Counted from the first letter of the stretch, positions 1 through 8,751 are shown. The stretch: 64,000 nt of DNA from Pyrinomonadaceae bacterium (GCA_028284415.1 JANQRU010000007.1:558001-622000), one strand, 5' to 3'. The notes: generated by a model from the sequence alone, not told the origin. Program-made: numbers and translations.

Positions 1-448
1 ACTAAAGGCAGAAGGATATGCCAAACAATCAAACAGTTGGGCTTTAGCAGATGATTCGGGCTTGGAAATTGAAGCACTTAATAATGAACCCGGAGTTTAT
101 TCGGCTAGATACGCAGGTGAGGACTCAAGCGATACAGAAAATTTGAATAAAGTCTTAAGTAAACTTGATAAAGCTTCGAAAAAAAGCCGTAAAGCAAGAT
201 TTGTGTGTGTTATGGCTGTCTCAAATGAGCAAGGCAAAACACAGTTTATTGCTGAGGGAATTTGTAGCGGAAGAATCGTAGAAAAACCCGCTGGTTACAA
301 TGGTTTTGGTTACGATCCAATCTTCATACCAGATAATTTTGATCAAACTTTTGGGCAACTTTCAGAAGATATAAAACAAAAAATAAGTCATCGTGCTAAA
401 GCATTAGAAAAAATTCTTCAATTTTTCAATGAAAATGTCGTTTCGTAA
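1..448 (+). CDS. rdgB: XTP/dITP diphosphatase, RdgB/HAM1 family (5' end outside window)
   Basis: Hydrolyses non-canonical purine triphosphates (XTP, dITP, ITP) to monophosphates in the cytoplasm, keeping them out of DNA. The reading frame is open from base 2, so the start lies upstream of the window. The visible part contains the family signature ADDSGLEIEAL, then PGVYSARYAG, and the C-terminal GFGYDPIF and SHRAKAL motifs, all diagnostic of RdgB. The C-terminal three quarters of a normal-length protein (about 200 residues) is present and the stop is clean. tRNA-Pro follows 73 bases downstream. Family assignment is secure; only the start is missing. Confidence 0.93.
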   Translation, partial: LKAEGYAKQSNSWALADDSGLEIEALNNEPGVYSARYAGEDSSDTENLNKVLSKLDKASKKSRKARFVCVMAVSNEQGKTQFIAEGICSGRIVEKPAGYNGFGYDPIFIPDNFDQTFGQLSEDIKQKISHRAKALEKILQFFNENVVS

Positions 449-521
449 CTTGACCAATGTCTTTTTCGCTAGTAGAATTCGGCACTTGATGTTGTTTCTT
501 GAATGAAACGGCAATAAGACA

Positions 522-595
522 CGGGGCGTAGCACAGCCTGGTAGTGCGCACGGTTTGGGACCGTGAGGTCGCAAGTTCGAATCTTGCCGCCCCGA
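522..595 (+). tRNA. tRNA-Pro (anticodon UGG)
   Basis: The cloverleaf can be folded by hand. The acceptor stem 522-528 pairs fully with 588-594, and A595 is the discriminator usual for proline. The anticodon stem is 549-553 with 561-565, with TGG at 556-558. The T arm carries GGTCGCAAGTTCGAATC-like sequence. The 3' CCA is not encoded, so it must be added by the nucleotidyltransferase. No other tRNA gene was recognised in the window. Confidence 0.95.
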
Positions 596-722
596 TCAAT
601 CTATTTTACTGGATTGATTTGTTCTTCCCCCATTTTTACAGTTTGCAATAAGCAAATAAGTAATGTTACATAAGATTTAAAAATTTTTCACAGAACACAA
701 CTGGAGGTTAAAACTAAACAAT

Positions 723-1019
723 ATGGCTGGAAAGCGTATGACACAAACAGAAATTGTCGGACACATGGCTGACAAAACAGGCTTAACAAAAGCTCAATCA
801 AAAGAATTTTTTAATACATTATCAGAACTTGCTACTAAAGAAGTTAAAAAGAATGGCGAATTCACAATTCCTGGATTTGGAAAGTTGGTAAAAGCTAGAC
901 GCAAAGCACGCGAAGGTCGCAACCCTGCTACTGGTGAACCAATCAAAATTCCTGCTAAAACAACCGTTAAATTCCGTGTTGGAAAAGCAATGAAAGACGC
1001 TGTTGCTGGCAGTAAGTAA
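723..1019 (+). CDS. hup: HU-family DNA-binding protein
   Basis: A 98-residue nucleoid-associated protein that bends and compacts DNA as a dimer. It has the HU/IHF layout: two N-terminal helices, then FTIPGFGKLVKARRKAREGRNPATGEPIKIPAKTTVKFRVGKAMKDAV, which includes the GRNPxTGE beta-arm and its proline tip. A strong GGAGG at 703-707 lies 15 bases before the ATG, slightly far; no closer in-frame start is better. It is a single-gene unit ending in its own terminator at 1042-1076. Confidence 0.95.
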   Translation: MAGKRMTQTEIVGHMADKTGLTKAQSKEFFNTLSELATKEVKKNGEFTIPGFGKLVKARRKAREGRNPATGEPIKIPAKTTVKFRVGKAMKDAVAGSK

Positions 1020-1041
1020 TCAAATTTAACAATTTTGGACT

Positions 1042-1076
1042 GACCGATGGATTGCAAAATTCATCGGTCTTTTTGT
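1042..1076 (+). terminator. Rho-independent terminator after the HU gene
   Basis: The stem GACCGATG (1042-1049) pairs with CATCGGTC (1062-1069) and is followed by a T run. It lies 23 bases after the HU stop codon. Confidence 0.85.
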
Positions 1077-1370
1077 GTAAACTTTGTATTAACAAACCTT
1101 TACAAAACACTAAAAAAAAATTAGTGACAAACGGTTTTTAATTTGATAGAATCTTTCTTTCTGAAAGTTAATGAATTGCCGCCTTGAGCTTTCTGGCATA
1201 CATTTTGAAAGATTTTTCATCTGATATTTAGACTAGAAAGTGATTTTTACTAACTAGGTAATTTAATTAGCTTTTAGTTTTGTTGGAGATTGTGAAAAAA
1301 GTCGCAAAGTATCCAACCACCCATGAACAGAGGGGTTTTCATATAACAATTAGGAAGGAGAATAGAACAA
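1077..1370. other. Intergenic region, likely promoter and leader of the next small gene
   Basis: No ORF with a credible start was found here. The stretch is AT-rich. It holds an 8-base inverted repeat, AATCTTTC at 1150-1157 and GAAAGATT at 1207-1214, with about 50 bases between the arms. A near sigma54-like TGGCA is present at 1194 but lacks the -12 GC. The ribosome binding site AGGAAGGAG at 1352-1360 belongs to the gene starting at 1371. A long leader RNA is possible but unproven. Confidence 0.3.
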
Positions 1371-1622
1371 GTGGCAGCAGCAGCTAAACCAATGACATTG
1401 CAAGATAGAATTTTGCAAATAGACCATATACAAGCTCGTCGTTTTTCGAAATTAGAAGGCGACGCTTTGGAAATTGCTTCAGAAGGTATCATCAGACATC
1501 TGAGAGCGTGTGCTCGAATGGATGTAAATCCAGACGCATCAGCGGTCAGAGAAATTATAGATGATGCTCTTAATGGCAGAAGAGTATTTGCTGAAGTATC
1601 AAACGATCTTCTTGCTGCATAA
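1371..1622 (+). CDS. Small protein of unknown function (83 aa)
   Basis: I do not recognise a family. The product is an 83-residue, mostly helical, soluble protein without signal peptide or membrane segment. The GTG start at 1371 is chosen because AGGAAGGAG ends 10 bases before it; an alternative ATG lies at 1392. The gene stands alone between two terminators and is preceded by a leader of about 300 bases, so it is probably an independent transcript. Length recalls the RNA polymerase omega subunit and its neighbours, but the diagnostic omega residues are not visible, so that name is not applied. Confidence 0.7.
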   Translation: MAAAAKPMTLQDRILQIDHIQARRFSKLEGDALEIASEGIIRHLRACARMDVNPDASAVREIIDDALNGRRVFAEVSNDLLAA

Positions 1623-1650
1623 GCAATCATTATATGTACTAATGAAAAAG

Positions 1651-1674
1651 ACCGCTATATGGCGGTCTTTTTTA
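1651..1674. terminator. Bidirectional terminator between convergent genes
   Basis: The stem GACCGC (1651-1656) pairs with GCGGTC (1663-1668). It is flanked by AAAAA on the left and TTTTTT on the right, so it can stop transcription from both the small gene at 1371 and the leftward membrane-protein gene ending at 1683. Confidence 0.85.
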
Positions 1675-1682
1675 CTTTACTC

Positions 1683-3500
1683 TCAGTCTTTTAGTCTTAG
1701 TCTATACAAAATATAAATTCCTATTTCTTCTCTCTCATATCGTTCGTACCATTTATCAAGGTTTGTAAAATCAATTTTTCTGTTTTTTGGATAAACCAAA
1801 TATGAAAGTTTAGGATTAGTCGCCTCTTTTTTACTGTAATTTTGTATATAGTTTTTGTATCTCGTTGCCTCTTGCTTTATTTCACCATAAGTAAGAGGTT
1901 TAGACTGAGAACTAAGACGATTTGTATGCCGCCCCCAACCAAAGAGTGCAATCATCGAAACAAAATCTCCATTTCTCAAACGACTTTCAAGCCAAACCTC
2001 ATCTAAGTTCTGATAATACAAAAATTGATAATACCTTTCTTTGCTTTCTTGCCATGAGAGACCTGCAAAAACGTGCTGATGTCTTGCCCAAAGAACATTT
2101 TGCGGAGCGACTGTTGGCGAATCATCAGCCTGTATATTAGTTAGAGAAAAAATAGTCTGCTGATAAGGAATTTCATCCTCTTTTGCGAGTTCTGTAAGTC
2201 TATTCGCCAAAGGCATCCCTTTGTCTCTTAAAACGTTTGCATCATCCAGAACGCGAACTGTGTAATGACATTCCACAAAACCCCAAACAATAGCTATGAC
2301 CGCTAGTACACTTAGAATTGTTTTAGTAAGAACTGAGCTGTTCGTTATTTGGTCTCGAAATAATAAGCCTAAACTCACAATGAGAGCCAAACCTGCGACG
2401 TAATTTCCAATGAAAACCTGATAATGGATGGGTTGTAAAGAACGTCCTGTAATTACTTGTTGATTGAATAAAACAAACGGAACAACGGCAAACGAGAATG
2501 CAAAGATTGCTGAATGTGATTTTATTTCAATTAATTTGGTGACAAGTCCAATTATTAAAATAAAAAGAACAATAATGCTTATGTACTGGGGAAAACGCCA
2601 TAAATCCAACTCTCTTGTGTAAACAAGTAGCTGAACATTATCCATCGTCGCAACACGATTAGACAGCATAAGAGCGTAAAATACGAGAGGGATAAAGCAG
2701 GCTATACCAAGTGCAATAAATCCTTGAAAATCCTTTAACCAATCTTTTGGACGAACTAACAACCAAATAACAGCTAAACTGAACAACCAAGCTGCCGCCG
2801 TTGTCCAAATATAAAAATAGGAGAAAACCAAAAACGAAAAACAGACCGATGATACAAATACCCAAAGAATCTTAAAATGTAGATCTTCACTTTTTACAAA
2901 TAACCAAACTGTTCCTATAAGTGCAAAAAACACAGGAAATGGGACTGCCGGAATATAACGTCTTAAAAATGGAAAATATGGATACGAAAATCCGGTTTCA
3001 AGTATTTCGCCAATCGCTCCTTCTCCGGCAGCTAATGCCCCTCCGCATAAAACGACTAAACTCCCCATCATTGCAAATAACGAGTCTTTGGTTAACATTC
3101 CAATAACCCAAAAACAGGCAAAAGCGGTTAAAAATCCTGCCAATACCCCGGCAATTGTCATTGCCCATGTTGCGGGAATTCCTAATAATCCCGCGGGAAT
3201 TGCGATCGTATATGGTGCGGCAAACTGAATTGAGAAGAGAGATTCTGGTTGAGGTTTTTCATTCGTATCATCAAGCCCTGTATATGGATCATTTTTGCGT
3301 GGTCTGCCATCTATTAAAGCCTTTAAGTAAGCCGCATAGGCAACTTCGTCAATATCGTTATATGCATAATGTCCCTGCCATTCGTCTCCCTGCAGATACC
3401 ACATCTTAAATTGCGGATACGTTGCGAAAATTGCTAAAAAGATTCCCGCAATGATACCGAATTGCCAACGCAGCTTTATTGAAGATTTATCGTTTGTCAT
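1683..3500 (-). CDS. Large multi-pass membrane protein, possibly GT-C-like
   Basis: A 605-residue integral membrane protein with a short cytoplasmic N-terminus, a first transmembrane helix at about residues 13-30, and some ten further hydrophobic segments up to about residue 420. A soluble C-terminal domain of about 180 residues follows. The loop after helix 1 carries acidic residues (GHYAYNDIDEVAYAAY), an arrangement seen in GT-C type glycosyltransferases that use polyprenyl-phosphate sugars. That link is inference; no diagnostic motif was identified. It is a single gene, divergent from yqeY, and ends at the bidirectional terminator at 1651-1674. Confidence 0.75.
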   Translation of the reverse strand: MTNDKSSIKLRWQFGIIAGIFLAIFATYPQFKMWYLQGDEWQGHYAYNDIDEVAYAAYLKALIDGRPRKNDPYTGLDDTNEKPQPESLFSIQFAAPYTIAIPAGLLGIPATWAMTIAGVLAGFLTAFACFWVIGMLTKDSLFAMMGSLVVLCGGALAAGEGAIGEILETGFSYPYFPFLRRYIPAVPFPVFFALIGTVWLFVKSEDLHFKILWVFVSSVCFSFLVFSYFYIWTTAAAWLFSLAVIWLLVRPKDWLKDFQGFIALGIACFIPLVFYALMLSNRVATMDNVQLLVYTRELDLWRFPQYISIIVLFILIIGLVTKLIEIKSHSAIFAFSFAVVPFVLFNQQVITGRSLQPIHYQVFIGNYVAGLALIVSLGLLFRDQITNSSVLTKTILSVLAVIAIVWGFVECHYTVRVLDDANVLRDKGMPLANRLTELAKEDEIPYQQTIFSLTNIQADDSPTVAPQNVLWARHQHVFAGLSWQESKERYYQFLYYQNLDEVWLESRLRNGDFVSMIALFGWGRHTNRLSSQSKPLTYGEIKQEATRYKNYIQNYSKKEATNPKLSYLVYPKNRKIDFTNLDKWYERYEREEIGIYILYRLRLKD

Positions 3501-3603
3501 TTATTATTTATTTTCACTAAATTAATGAAGTGCTAAAGCTTTTTAACAGAAATTTGAGCCTTTATTTAATGACAAATAATAAATCATAAATGACAAATGA
3601 TAA

Positions 3604-4056
3604 ATGCTTATGAGTTTAAAAAATAAAATTACTGAAGATATGAAAACGGCTATGCGAGCCAAAGATAAAGATAAACTCTCTGTTTTGAGAATGGTCAAAT
3701 CAACCATCACGAACAAAGAGATTGATAAAGGAAGTGATCTGACCGATGAAGAAATAATCAAAGTCCTTAATACACTCGTTAAACAACGCAGAGATTCTGC
3801 TGAACAATACGAAAAAGGTGGACGAGCCGAACTTGCTGAAAAAGAAACAGCAGAAATTGCTGTTATCGAAGAGTATTTACCTCAAGCAGCAACTGAAGAA
3901 GAAATTGCAAAAGCCGTTGATGAAGCTATAACCGAAACAGGAGCATCTTCAATGAAAGATATGGGTAACGTAATGAAAACTTCCCTTGCTAAATTATCCG
4001 ATAAAACCGTTGATGGAAAGGCAGTTAGCCAAGTCGTTAGAGAAAAATTGCAATAA
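3604..4056 (+). CDS. yqeY: YqeY/GatB-like domain protein
   Basis: A 150-residue cytoplasmic protein of the YqeY family, related to the tail domain of the GatB amidotransferase subunit; its exact role is unsettled. Recognisable elements are LRMVKSTITNKEID near the N-terminus, EEYLPQAATEEEI in the middle, and MGNVMKTSLAKLSDKTVDGKAVSQVVREKL at the C-terminus. The full length of about 148 residues matches the family. The start may be the second ATG at 3610, which gives MSLKNKITEDM. Upstream there is an AT-rich direct repeat rather than a clear Shine-Dalgarno. Its last 20 bases overlap the end of the convergent truncated umuD. Confidence 0.9.
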   Translation: MLMSLKNKITEDMKTAMRAKDKDKLSVLRMVKSTITNKEIDKGSDLTDEEIIKVLNTLVKQRRDSAEQYEKGGRAELAEKETAEIAVIEEYLPQAATEEEIAKAVDEAITETGASSMKDMGNVMKTSLAKLSDKTVDGKAVSQVVREKLQ

Positions 4057-4360
4057 AAAAGGATGGACTGATTTGTCTAGCCTCTTGAAAGATTAATTTA
4101 ACTTTGTTCATCGTCTCAACCATCCGATCAACTATCAGAAGAGAGTTCGGATGAATATATGGCATCATCGAATCCCCCGTAACTTTTATATAAAATGTCG
4201 CCAGTGGATGCTTAATAAGATCACGGTTGAGATCAATTCGCCCCTCGACATAATCTTCAGCCGGAGACGGAAACCCGGCGGCAACCTTCATCGACAGGAT
4301 CGGTCGAGACAGACGAGTATTTAGATTGGGACGTGAAATTTCTGAGATTGAACAATCCAT
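4037..4360 (-). pseudogene. umuD: Truncated UmuD-like protease (missing C-terminal half)
   Basis: Residues 27-79 match UmuD closely: AAGFPSPAEDYVEGRIDLN, then KVTGDSMMPYIHPNSLLIVD. The self-cleavage site is A28-G29 and the catalytic serine is S64 in GDSM. After LLIVDR the similarity stops, and the frame runs only 28 more residues into the yqeY 3' end. The catalytic lysine region, expected about 37 residues after S64, is missing, so cleavage should not work. A good ribosome binding site (GGGGGA) precedes the ATG. The gene is visibly richer in G+C than its neighbours, which suggests acquisition followed by truncation. No umuC partner is nearby. Confidence 0.8.
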
Positions 4361-4399
4361 TGCTCAATTCCCCCTTTTGCTATTTTGAATCAGTAAATT

Positions 4400-4419
4400 T
4401 TGTTTTATCTATGAAACAA
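4400..4419. promoter_or_regulatory. Inverted repeat upstream of truncated umuD
   Basis: TTGTTT at 4400-4405 and AAACAA at 4414-4419 form an inverted repeat with an 8-base spacer. It lies about 40 bases before the umuD start, where an operator would sit. It does not match a known LexA box and is only a candidate. Confidence 0.25.
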
Positions 4420-4469
4420 TGTATAACACAAAGGAAGAGTGAGAGCAAATTTTCTAACTTTCATCTTGC

Positions 4470-7157
4470 TTATTCTTCGGTATTTACTAAACTGACTTTC
4501 CCTTTGATCCAAGTTTGAAAGAAATCTAGTTTATTAGGTTCATCCGCAAAGGTATCCTTTAACCAGTCAAGTCTTGTGTTCATTTTTTTCTTCAGTTTAG
4601 ACAAATACAAAAATCTAAAAGTTGACTCACTATTAATTATAGTTTCATTCAAATTATCATCAGCGATATGTAATGCCGTGTCTGTATATACACACATAAT
4701 TATGAGTTCTAAATAAGTGATATTTGGCACATTATAGTAGTCTGCACCAAGTAGCTCGCCAAATATTGACATCAAATATGGTTCTGTCCAAGTAAACGGT
4801 ACTGAACTTTTCCAATCAATTGAAAATTCACTATTCAGTATCCCCTTCTCCTTTCCTATTCGTTTCGATAACACAGGGATATCAAAATTGGGATGCAGAA
4901 GATACAACCACTGGCGATCTCTCATTGATTCCACCAGTCTCGGAGGTTCAGAATAGAATTCACCAAGTCTTCCAAGACTAGGAAAAAAAATAGTTTTAAT
5001 TCCGTGTTTTTGAATCATTTTTTTAAACGATAGCTGACCTACTCGGTAGTTTAATAAATCGGATTCAAAACACTCACCTTTTCGTTTACTTACTTCATCT
5101 ATCACGACTTTATTTGTTCCCTTACTTAGATGAGTTAAATTAAATCCCATTAGTTGCATTACGCCAATAATTTCTATAAGTTTAGATAATTTTTTTTTGT
5201 CAGAATACGCTTGGATAGAATTTAAAATATGTTTATCTAAGAGACTTTTGATGAGACTAAAATTGTTGTCATTTTTTGAAATAAGAAAGTGTCCATCCAG
5301 TGGAAAAATTGTCTCTATTTGTCCGTAACTGATAGAATTTCTTTTATTTTCACCAATTGCAGACAATACCGAATGGATTGATTTTCGTACTAACACTTCC
5401 AGTGGGATTTTTGAAGGTTGTAAAAACTCTAGAGATTTACCAATAAACCTCAAAATGCTAAATTGCTCTGATACATAGAAATCATCAATGTCATTCAATA
5501 GGCTAATGATGATTTTGTCAGCCGCACCTTCGATATTTCTTGAGGTAATATGAACGAGCAACTGATTCACCACCTCCCATTCAGCATTTATAATTTTCTT
5601 CTTGATGATTCCTACAACTTCTTTTGCATCGTTGTGTTTTCTGGCTAAAAATTTTGCTGTGAAGTATTCAAGAAAAGTTTGGTGCGTAAATCTATACGTG
5701 TCATCGCCAACATCTGTAAAAACCCATGCTCTACCTTTGCAAAAGTCAACGAATTCTCGTGCGGCAGTTTCAGCTTCATTTATATTCGGATAGAAATCAT
5801 CAAGATACTCTGTAGTTTTATTTATTAACTTCTCTTTCCTTACTCCGCTCTGTAATTTCTCATTGGTAAATATCCAATTAGCCAAAAACATCAAACCGTT
5901 CATCAAGTGAGGTCTGAAGGAAATTCCCACATCTATCCCCCTGCTTGAATCCCATTTCTCAAAAAGCATTTCAGAGCATCTTTCATACAATTGTGGTCTA
6001 TTTTGCGGAATGTATTGTTCATATTTGTAAAGACTGCACAACAAGCCAAGCATTAAAGGATTTTGTCTAATGTCTTCAGCTGATCTGCTTTCGTGCAAAA
6101 ATTTAGAAATGAGTGTTTGAGCTTCAGAGTTGCTTATGCTCTCGTCAAGCTTAAAAAACTTATTTGCATATTCTTCAACTTGCTCGTCATCAAAATCTTT
6201 TATTTGAAAAGTTCTAAATTTTTTGCCCATCGAAGCCTGTGAATATCCTACTTCTCTCGAAGTTATCAATATGCGGGTTGAAGGATAGCGAAGGCGAAAT
6301 GCCTCTATGATTTCAACCATTTTGGTACGATTGCTGGTCTCAAGCAGTTCATCAAGCCCATCAAAAATCACCGTCGCCATTCCATTGTGCAGCAGATATT
6401 CAATTACACCTTTCTCCGGCTTTAAATGGTAATGGCTGTTAGAGTGTGACTCAATATATTCAATAATTGATGACTGATTTTCCTCAAGATCTATTGCATA
6501 GTTTCGTAGGGTTATAAAGAAAGGAATAGTGTTAATTGGCGAAGGACTTTTTGTTTCATGTTCATTACACAAATCAAAAAACTTTTTTTTCGCAAAGGAG
6601 GTTTTCCCACCTCCCGGATTTCCAAGAACTACAACATAAGGATTAATATTTTGAGTATTCACAGCCATTGTCGCTTCAGCGAATGACATGCTAGTTGCGA
6701 AACGGGTTATATTCCGTTTTTTATCAGAGCGGTTAGGTAATACTAGTGCATCCCCTAACGAGAGATATTTATAATTATCCTCAACTGTATCAATGGCAAA
6801 CTTGAGAGTCTCCTTTAATTCTATGAGAGGTTCAACATAGATATCTTCTATTTGAAATTCTCGCGAATCATTAAGATTATTTATTCTGATTTTACCATTT
6901 ATATTCTTCGCAATAGGAATATATCGACCTACATATTCCGCTACATCTTGGGTTTTTAATTCGGATGCCTCTTTTAAAAAATCTAGGTTCTTTTCAATTG
7001 ATGAAATTCTTTCTTCGAGGTAAAAAAGTGAACCCATAACGAATTCGTCATTTATTGATATCTCGTCTTTATCCACAATTCGTAAAACTGCTTTCTTCAA
7101 AGTATTTACAATGTGGTCGGATAGTGTCAGAAATCTTTCACTATCTGCGTCAGACAT
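4470..7157 (-). CDS. NACHT-domain STAND NTPase
   Basis: An 895-residue signal-transduction NTPase of the NACHT type. A helical N-terminal region (1-165) precedes the Walker A motif GNPGGGKTSF near residue 178. Walker B is in the form ATVIFDGLDELLE near 265, where the DGLDE is typical of NACHT. LITSREVGYS (sensor I region), NPLMLGLLCSLY and FTHQTFLEYFTAKFL follow. The last 400 residues resemble no domain I know and may be the sensor. Bacterial NACHT proteins are established anti-phage proteins; that role here is inference. The ATG at 7157 has no good ribosome binding site and lies inside the upstream ORF ending at 7127, so translation depends on coupling or on a frameshift at 7166-7172. Confidence 0.88.
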   Translation of the reverse strand: MSDADSERFLTLSDHIVNTLKKAVLRIVDKDEISINDEFVMGSLFYLEERISSIEKNLDFLKEASELKTQDVAEYVGRYIPIAKNINGKIRINNLNDSREFQIEDIYVEPLIELKETLKFAIDTVEDNYKYLSLGDALVLPNRSDKKRNITRFATSMSFAEATMAVNTQNINPYVVVLGNPGGGKTSFAKKKFFDLCNEHETKSPSPINTIPFFITLRNYAIDLEENQSSIIEYIESHSNSHYHLKPEKGVIEYLLHNGMATVIFDGLDELLETSNRTKMVEIIEAFRLRYPSTRILITSREVGYSQASMGKKFRTFQIKDFDDEQVEEYANKFFKLDESISNSEAQTLISKFLHESRSAEDIRQNPLMLGLLCSLYKYEQYIPQNRPQLYERCSEMLFEKWDSSRGIDVGISFRPHLMNGLMFLANWIFTNEKLQSGVRKEKLINKTTEYLDDFYPNINEAETAAREFVDFCKGRAWVFTDVGDDTYRFTHQTFLEYFTAKFLARKHNDAKEVVGIIKKKIINAEWEVVNQLLVHITSRNIEGAADKIIISLLNDIDDFYVSEQFSILRFIGKSLEFLQPSKIPLEVLVRKSIHSVLSAIGENKRNSISYGQIETIFPLDGHFLISKNDNNFSLIKSLLDKHILNSIQAYSDKKKLSKLIEIIGVMQLMGFNLTHLSKGTNKVVIDEVSKRKGECFESDLLNYRVGQLSFKKMIQKHGIKTIFFPSLGRLGEFYSEPPRLVESMRDRQWLYLLHPNFDIPVLSKRIGKEKGILNSEFSIDWKSSVPFTWTEPYLMSIFGELLGADYYNVPNITYLELIIMCVYTDTALHIADDNLNETIINSESTFRFLYLSKLKKKMNTRLDWLKDTFADEPNKLDFFQTWIKGKVSLVNTEE

Positions 7158-7172
7158 ACGGAAAAATTTTTT
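7120..7172 (-). promoter_or_regulatory. Candidate -1 ribosomal frameshift signal
   Basis: The slippery heptamer A_AAA_AAT occupies 7172-7166 in the frame of the short ORF. Twenty bases later a perfect 7-bp hairpin follows, GATAGTG (7145-7139) with CACTATC (7126-7120), and its loop holds the zero-frame stop TGA (7129-7127). The heptamer is of the class used in bacterial -1 frameshifting. The spacer is longer than the usual 5-9 bases, which weakens the case. Confidence 0.4.
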
Positions 7173-7501
7173 CTGAATAAAAGAAATAGCTCTTCACTAA
7201 GTTTTGAAGATACTTCGAGAGATTTCTTACCCCGTAGTCTTTCGTACACAACCACACAAAATATCTGTAATCCTATGTTGTTTACCTCCTTCTCTTGCAG
7301 AAACAAACAAATTTCTTCCAATTTTTCATCCCCTGTCCACTCAAAATCGTAGGATATCCCGTCTAATATCTCTTGGGTTATCTCCCTCGCAGTTTGATTA
7401 TCGTCAGGCGAGTTTTTCAAGGAAGCTAAATCAGTCAAAATGTTCGCGAACATGCCCGTAAAAATTGGTAGTAAGAAAGTCTCTGCACCCGACATAAACA
7501 A
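7127..7501 (-). CDS. Small ORF upstream of NACHT; probable N-terminal part of the same protein
   Basis: A 124-residue helical protein overlapping the NACHT gene by 31 bases in another frame. Near codon 110 it contains the in-frame slippery heptamer A_AAA_AAT (7172 to 7166). A -1 slip there continues without a stop into the NACHT frame. The fused reading, ...EELFLLFRKK FFRMSDADSERFLTL..., looks like one uninterrupted helical domain of the kind that precedes NACHT. The NACHT frame is closed upstream at 7196, so the switch must occur between 7193 and 7127. This could be programmed frameshifting, a real mutation, or a one-base error in the A6T5 run. No independent family was recognised. Confidence 0.65.
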   Translation of the reverse strand: MFMSGAETFLLPIFTGMFANILTDLASLKNSPDDNQTAREITQEILDGISYDFEWTGDEKLEEICLFLQEKEVNNIGLQIFCVVVYERLRGKKSLEVSSKLSEELFLLFRKNFSVCLTQIVKDF

Positions 7502-7590
7502 AATCTCCTTCTGTAAGTTTTGTCTAATTCTAATTAATCTGTCGTATTAATCAATGGAAAGGAAAGAGATTGTGTTCGTAATAGCAATTT

Positions 7591-8691
7591 CTAACCAAAG
7601 ATATTTCTAACTTTGTCCATAAAACCTTCTTCCTCAAAATCAATATCTTCTATCTCAGCTAATTGCTCTAAAAGTTTTCTTTGTTCACGCGAAAGAGTTT
7701 TTGGAGTTACAAGTGTAACGGCAACAAACAAATCACCTTTACCACGCCCACCCAAACTTGGCATTCCTTGGTTTTTGATACGGAAAACTGTTCCTGTTTG
7801 TGTCCCAGCAGGGATTTTTAAATCCTCTTCACCGTCAAGCGTTTTAACCTTTATGTCTGCTCCTAGCGCAGCCTGTGTGAATGAAATTGGTGCTGATGTA
7901 TAAAGATTTGAGCCTTGTCTTTCAAAAGTTTCATGTTCAGCAACATGTATAAAAACATATAGGTCTCCAGTCATTCCACCATTTACACCAGATTCACCTT
8001 CTCCACCAATCCTCAGACGTGAACCTGTTTCAACTCCAGCTGGAATTTTAACTTCGAGAGTTTTCTTTTTCTCATTCCTGCCTGCACCGCTACATTTTTT
8101 ACAAGGATCTTTGATTATTTGTCCTTTTCCGGAACAGTTAGGACAAGTCCTCATCACACTAAAGAAACCTTGTTGATAACGGGTCTGACCGCTACCATTA
8201 CAAGTCACACAAGTTTCGGGAGAACTTCCTTCAGCAGTTCCTTTTCCTTCACACTCATCACAAGTCTCAAGGCGAGGAATTTCGATTTTAGCGTCTTTTC
8301 CTGTCGCAGCTTCTTCCAGAGTGATTTCCAGATCATAACGCAAATCTGCCCCTCTCTGTACGTTTGAACGCCTTGCACTGCCGCCAAACATATCGCCAAA
8401 GCCGAAGAGATCGAATATATCTTCGATGTTGGTGAATCCCGGATCAAAGCCGCTTCCTCCAGCTCCGCCCATCCCAGAATGACCAAAACGATCATATCTA
8501 TTTCTTTTTTGGGCGTCTGACAAGACAGCATAAGCTTCTGCAGCTTCTTTAAATTTTTCTTCTGCCTCTTTATCACCCGGATTTTTATCGGGGTGATATT
8601 TTACGGCTAATCTCCTATAAGCTCTTTTTATTTCTACTTCGGTTGCTGACTTGTCAACCCCCAAAACCTCATAATAATCTCTTTTACTCAT
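7591..8691 (-). CDS. dnaJ: Chaperone protein DnaJ (Hsp40)
   Basis: Co-chaperone that delivers unfolded clients to DnaK and stimulates its ATPase. The order is full type I: J domain (residues 1-70, HPD at 33-35), Gly/Phe-rich linker (about 75-110), four CxxCxGxG zinc repeats ([32 protein letters not shown]), and C-terminal substrate-binding domains. The length, 366 residues, is typical. It is the last gene of hrcA-grpE-dnaK-dnaJ, but a strong hairpin at 8752-8783 in the 137-base gap from dnaK may reduce or separate its transcription. Confidence 0.97.
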   Translation of the reverse strand: MSKRDYYEVLGVDKSATEVEIKRAYRRLAVKYHPDKNPGDKEAEEKFKEAAEAYAVLSDAQKRNRYDRFGHSGMGGAGGSGFDPGFTNIEDIFDLFGFGDMFGGSARRSNVQRGADLRYDLEITLEEAATGKDAKIEIPRLETCDECEGKGTAEGSSPETCVTCNGSGQTRYQQGFFSVMRTCPNCSGKGQIIKDPCKKCSGAGRNEKKKTLEVKIPAGVETGSRLRIGGEGESGVNGGMTGDLYVFIHVAEHETFERQGSNLYTSAPISFTQAALGADIKVKTLDGEEDLKIPAGTQTGTVFRIKNQGMPSLGGRGKGDLFVAVTLVTPKTLSREQRKLLEQLAEIEDIDFEEEGFMDKVRNIFG

Positions 8692-8751
8692 ATAACTGCT
8701 TTTATAATTCCAAATGTATAAATTTATACTTCATCAATTCAAAACAAAATT

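Noticed and set aside
794..1057. Antisense ORF opposite the HU gene
   Set aside because: It mirrors a well-defined HU coding region and has no start signal or known domain.
1194..1210. Sigma54-like promoter upstream of the small gene at 1371
   Set aside because: TGGCA is present but the essential -12 GC is GA, so the match is not convincing.
3560..3606. AT-rich repeats (AAATGACAAAT-type) before yqeY, also near 17870 and 35075
   Set aside because: They are short and low in complexity; similarity may be chance, and the one near 35075 is explained by a terminator stem.
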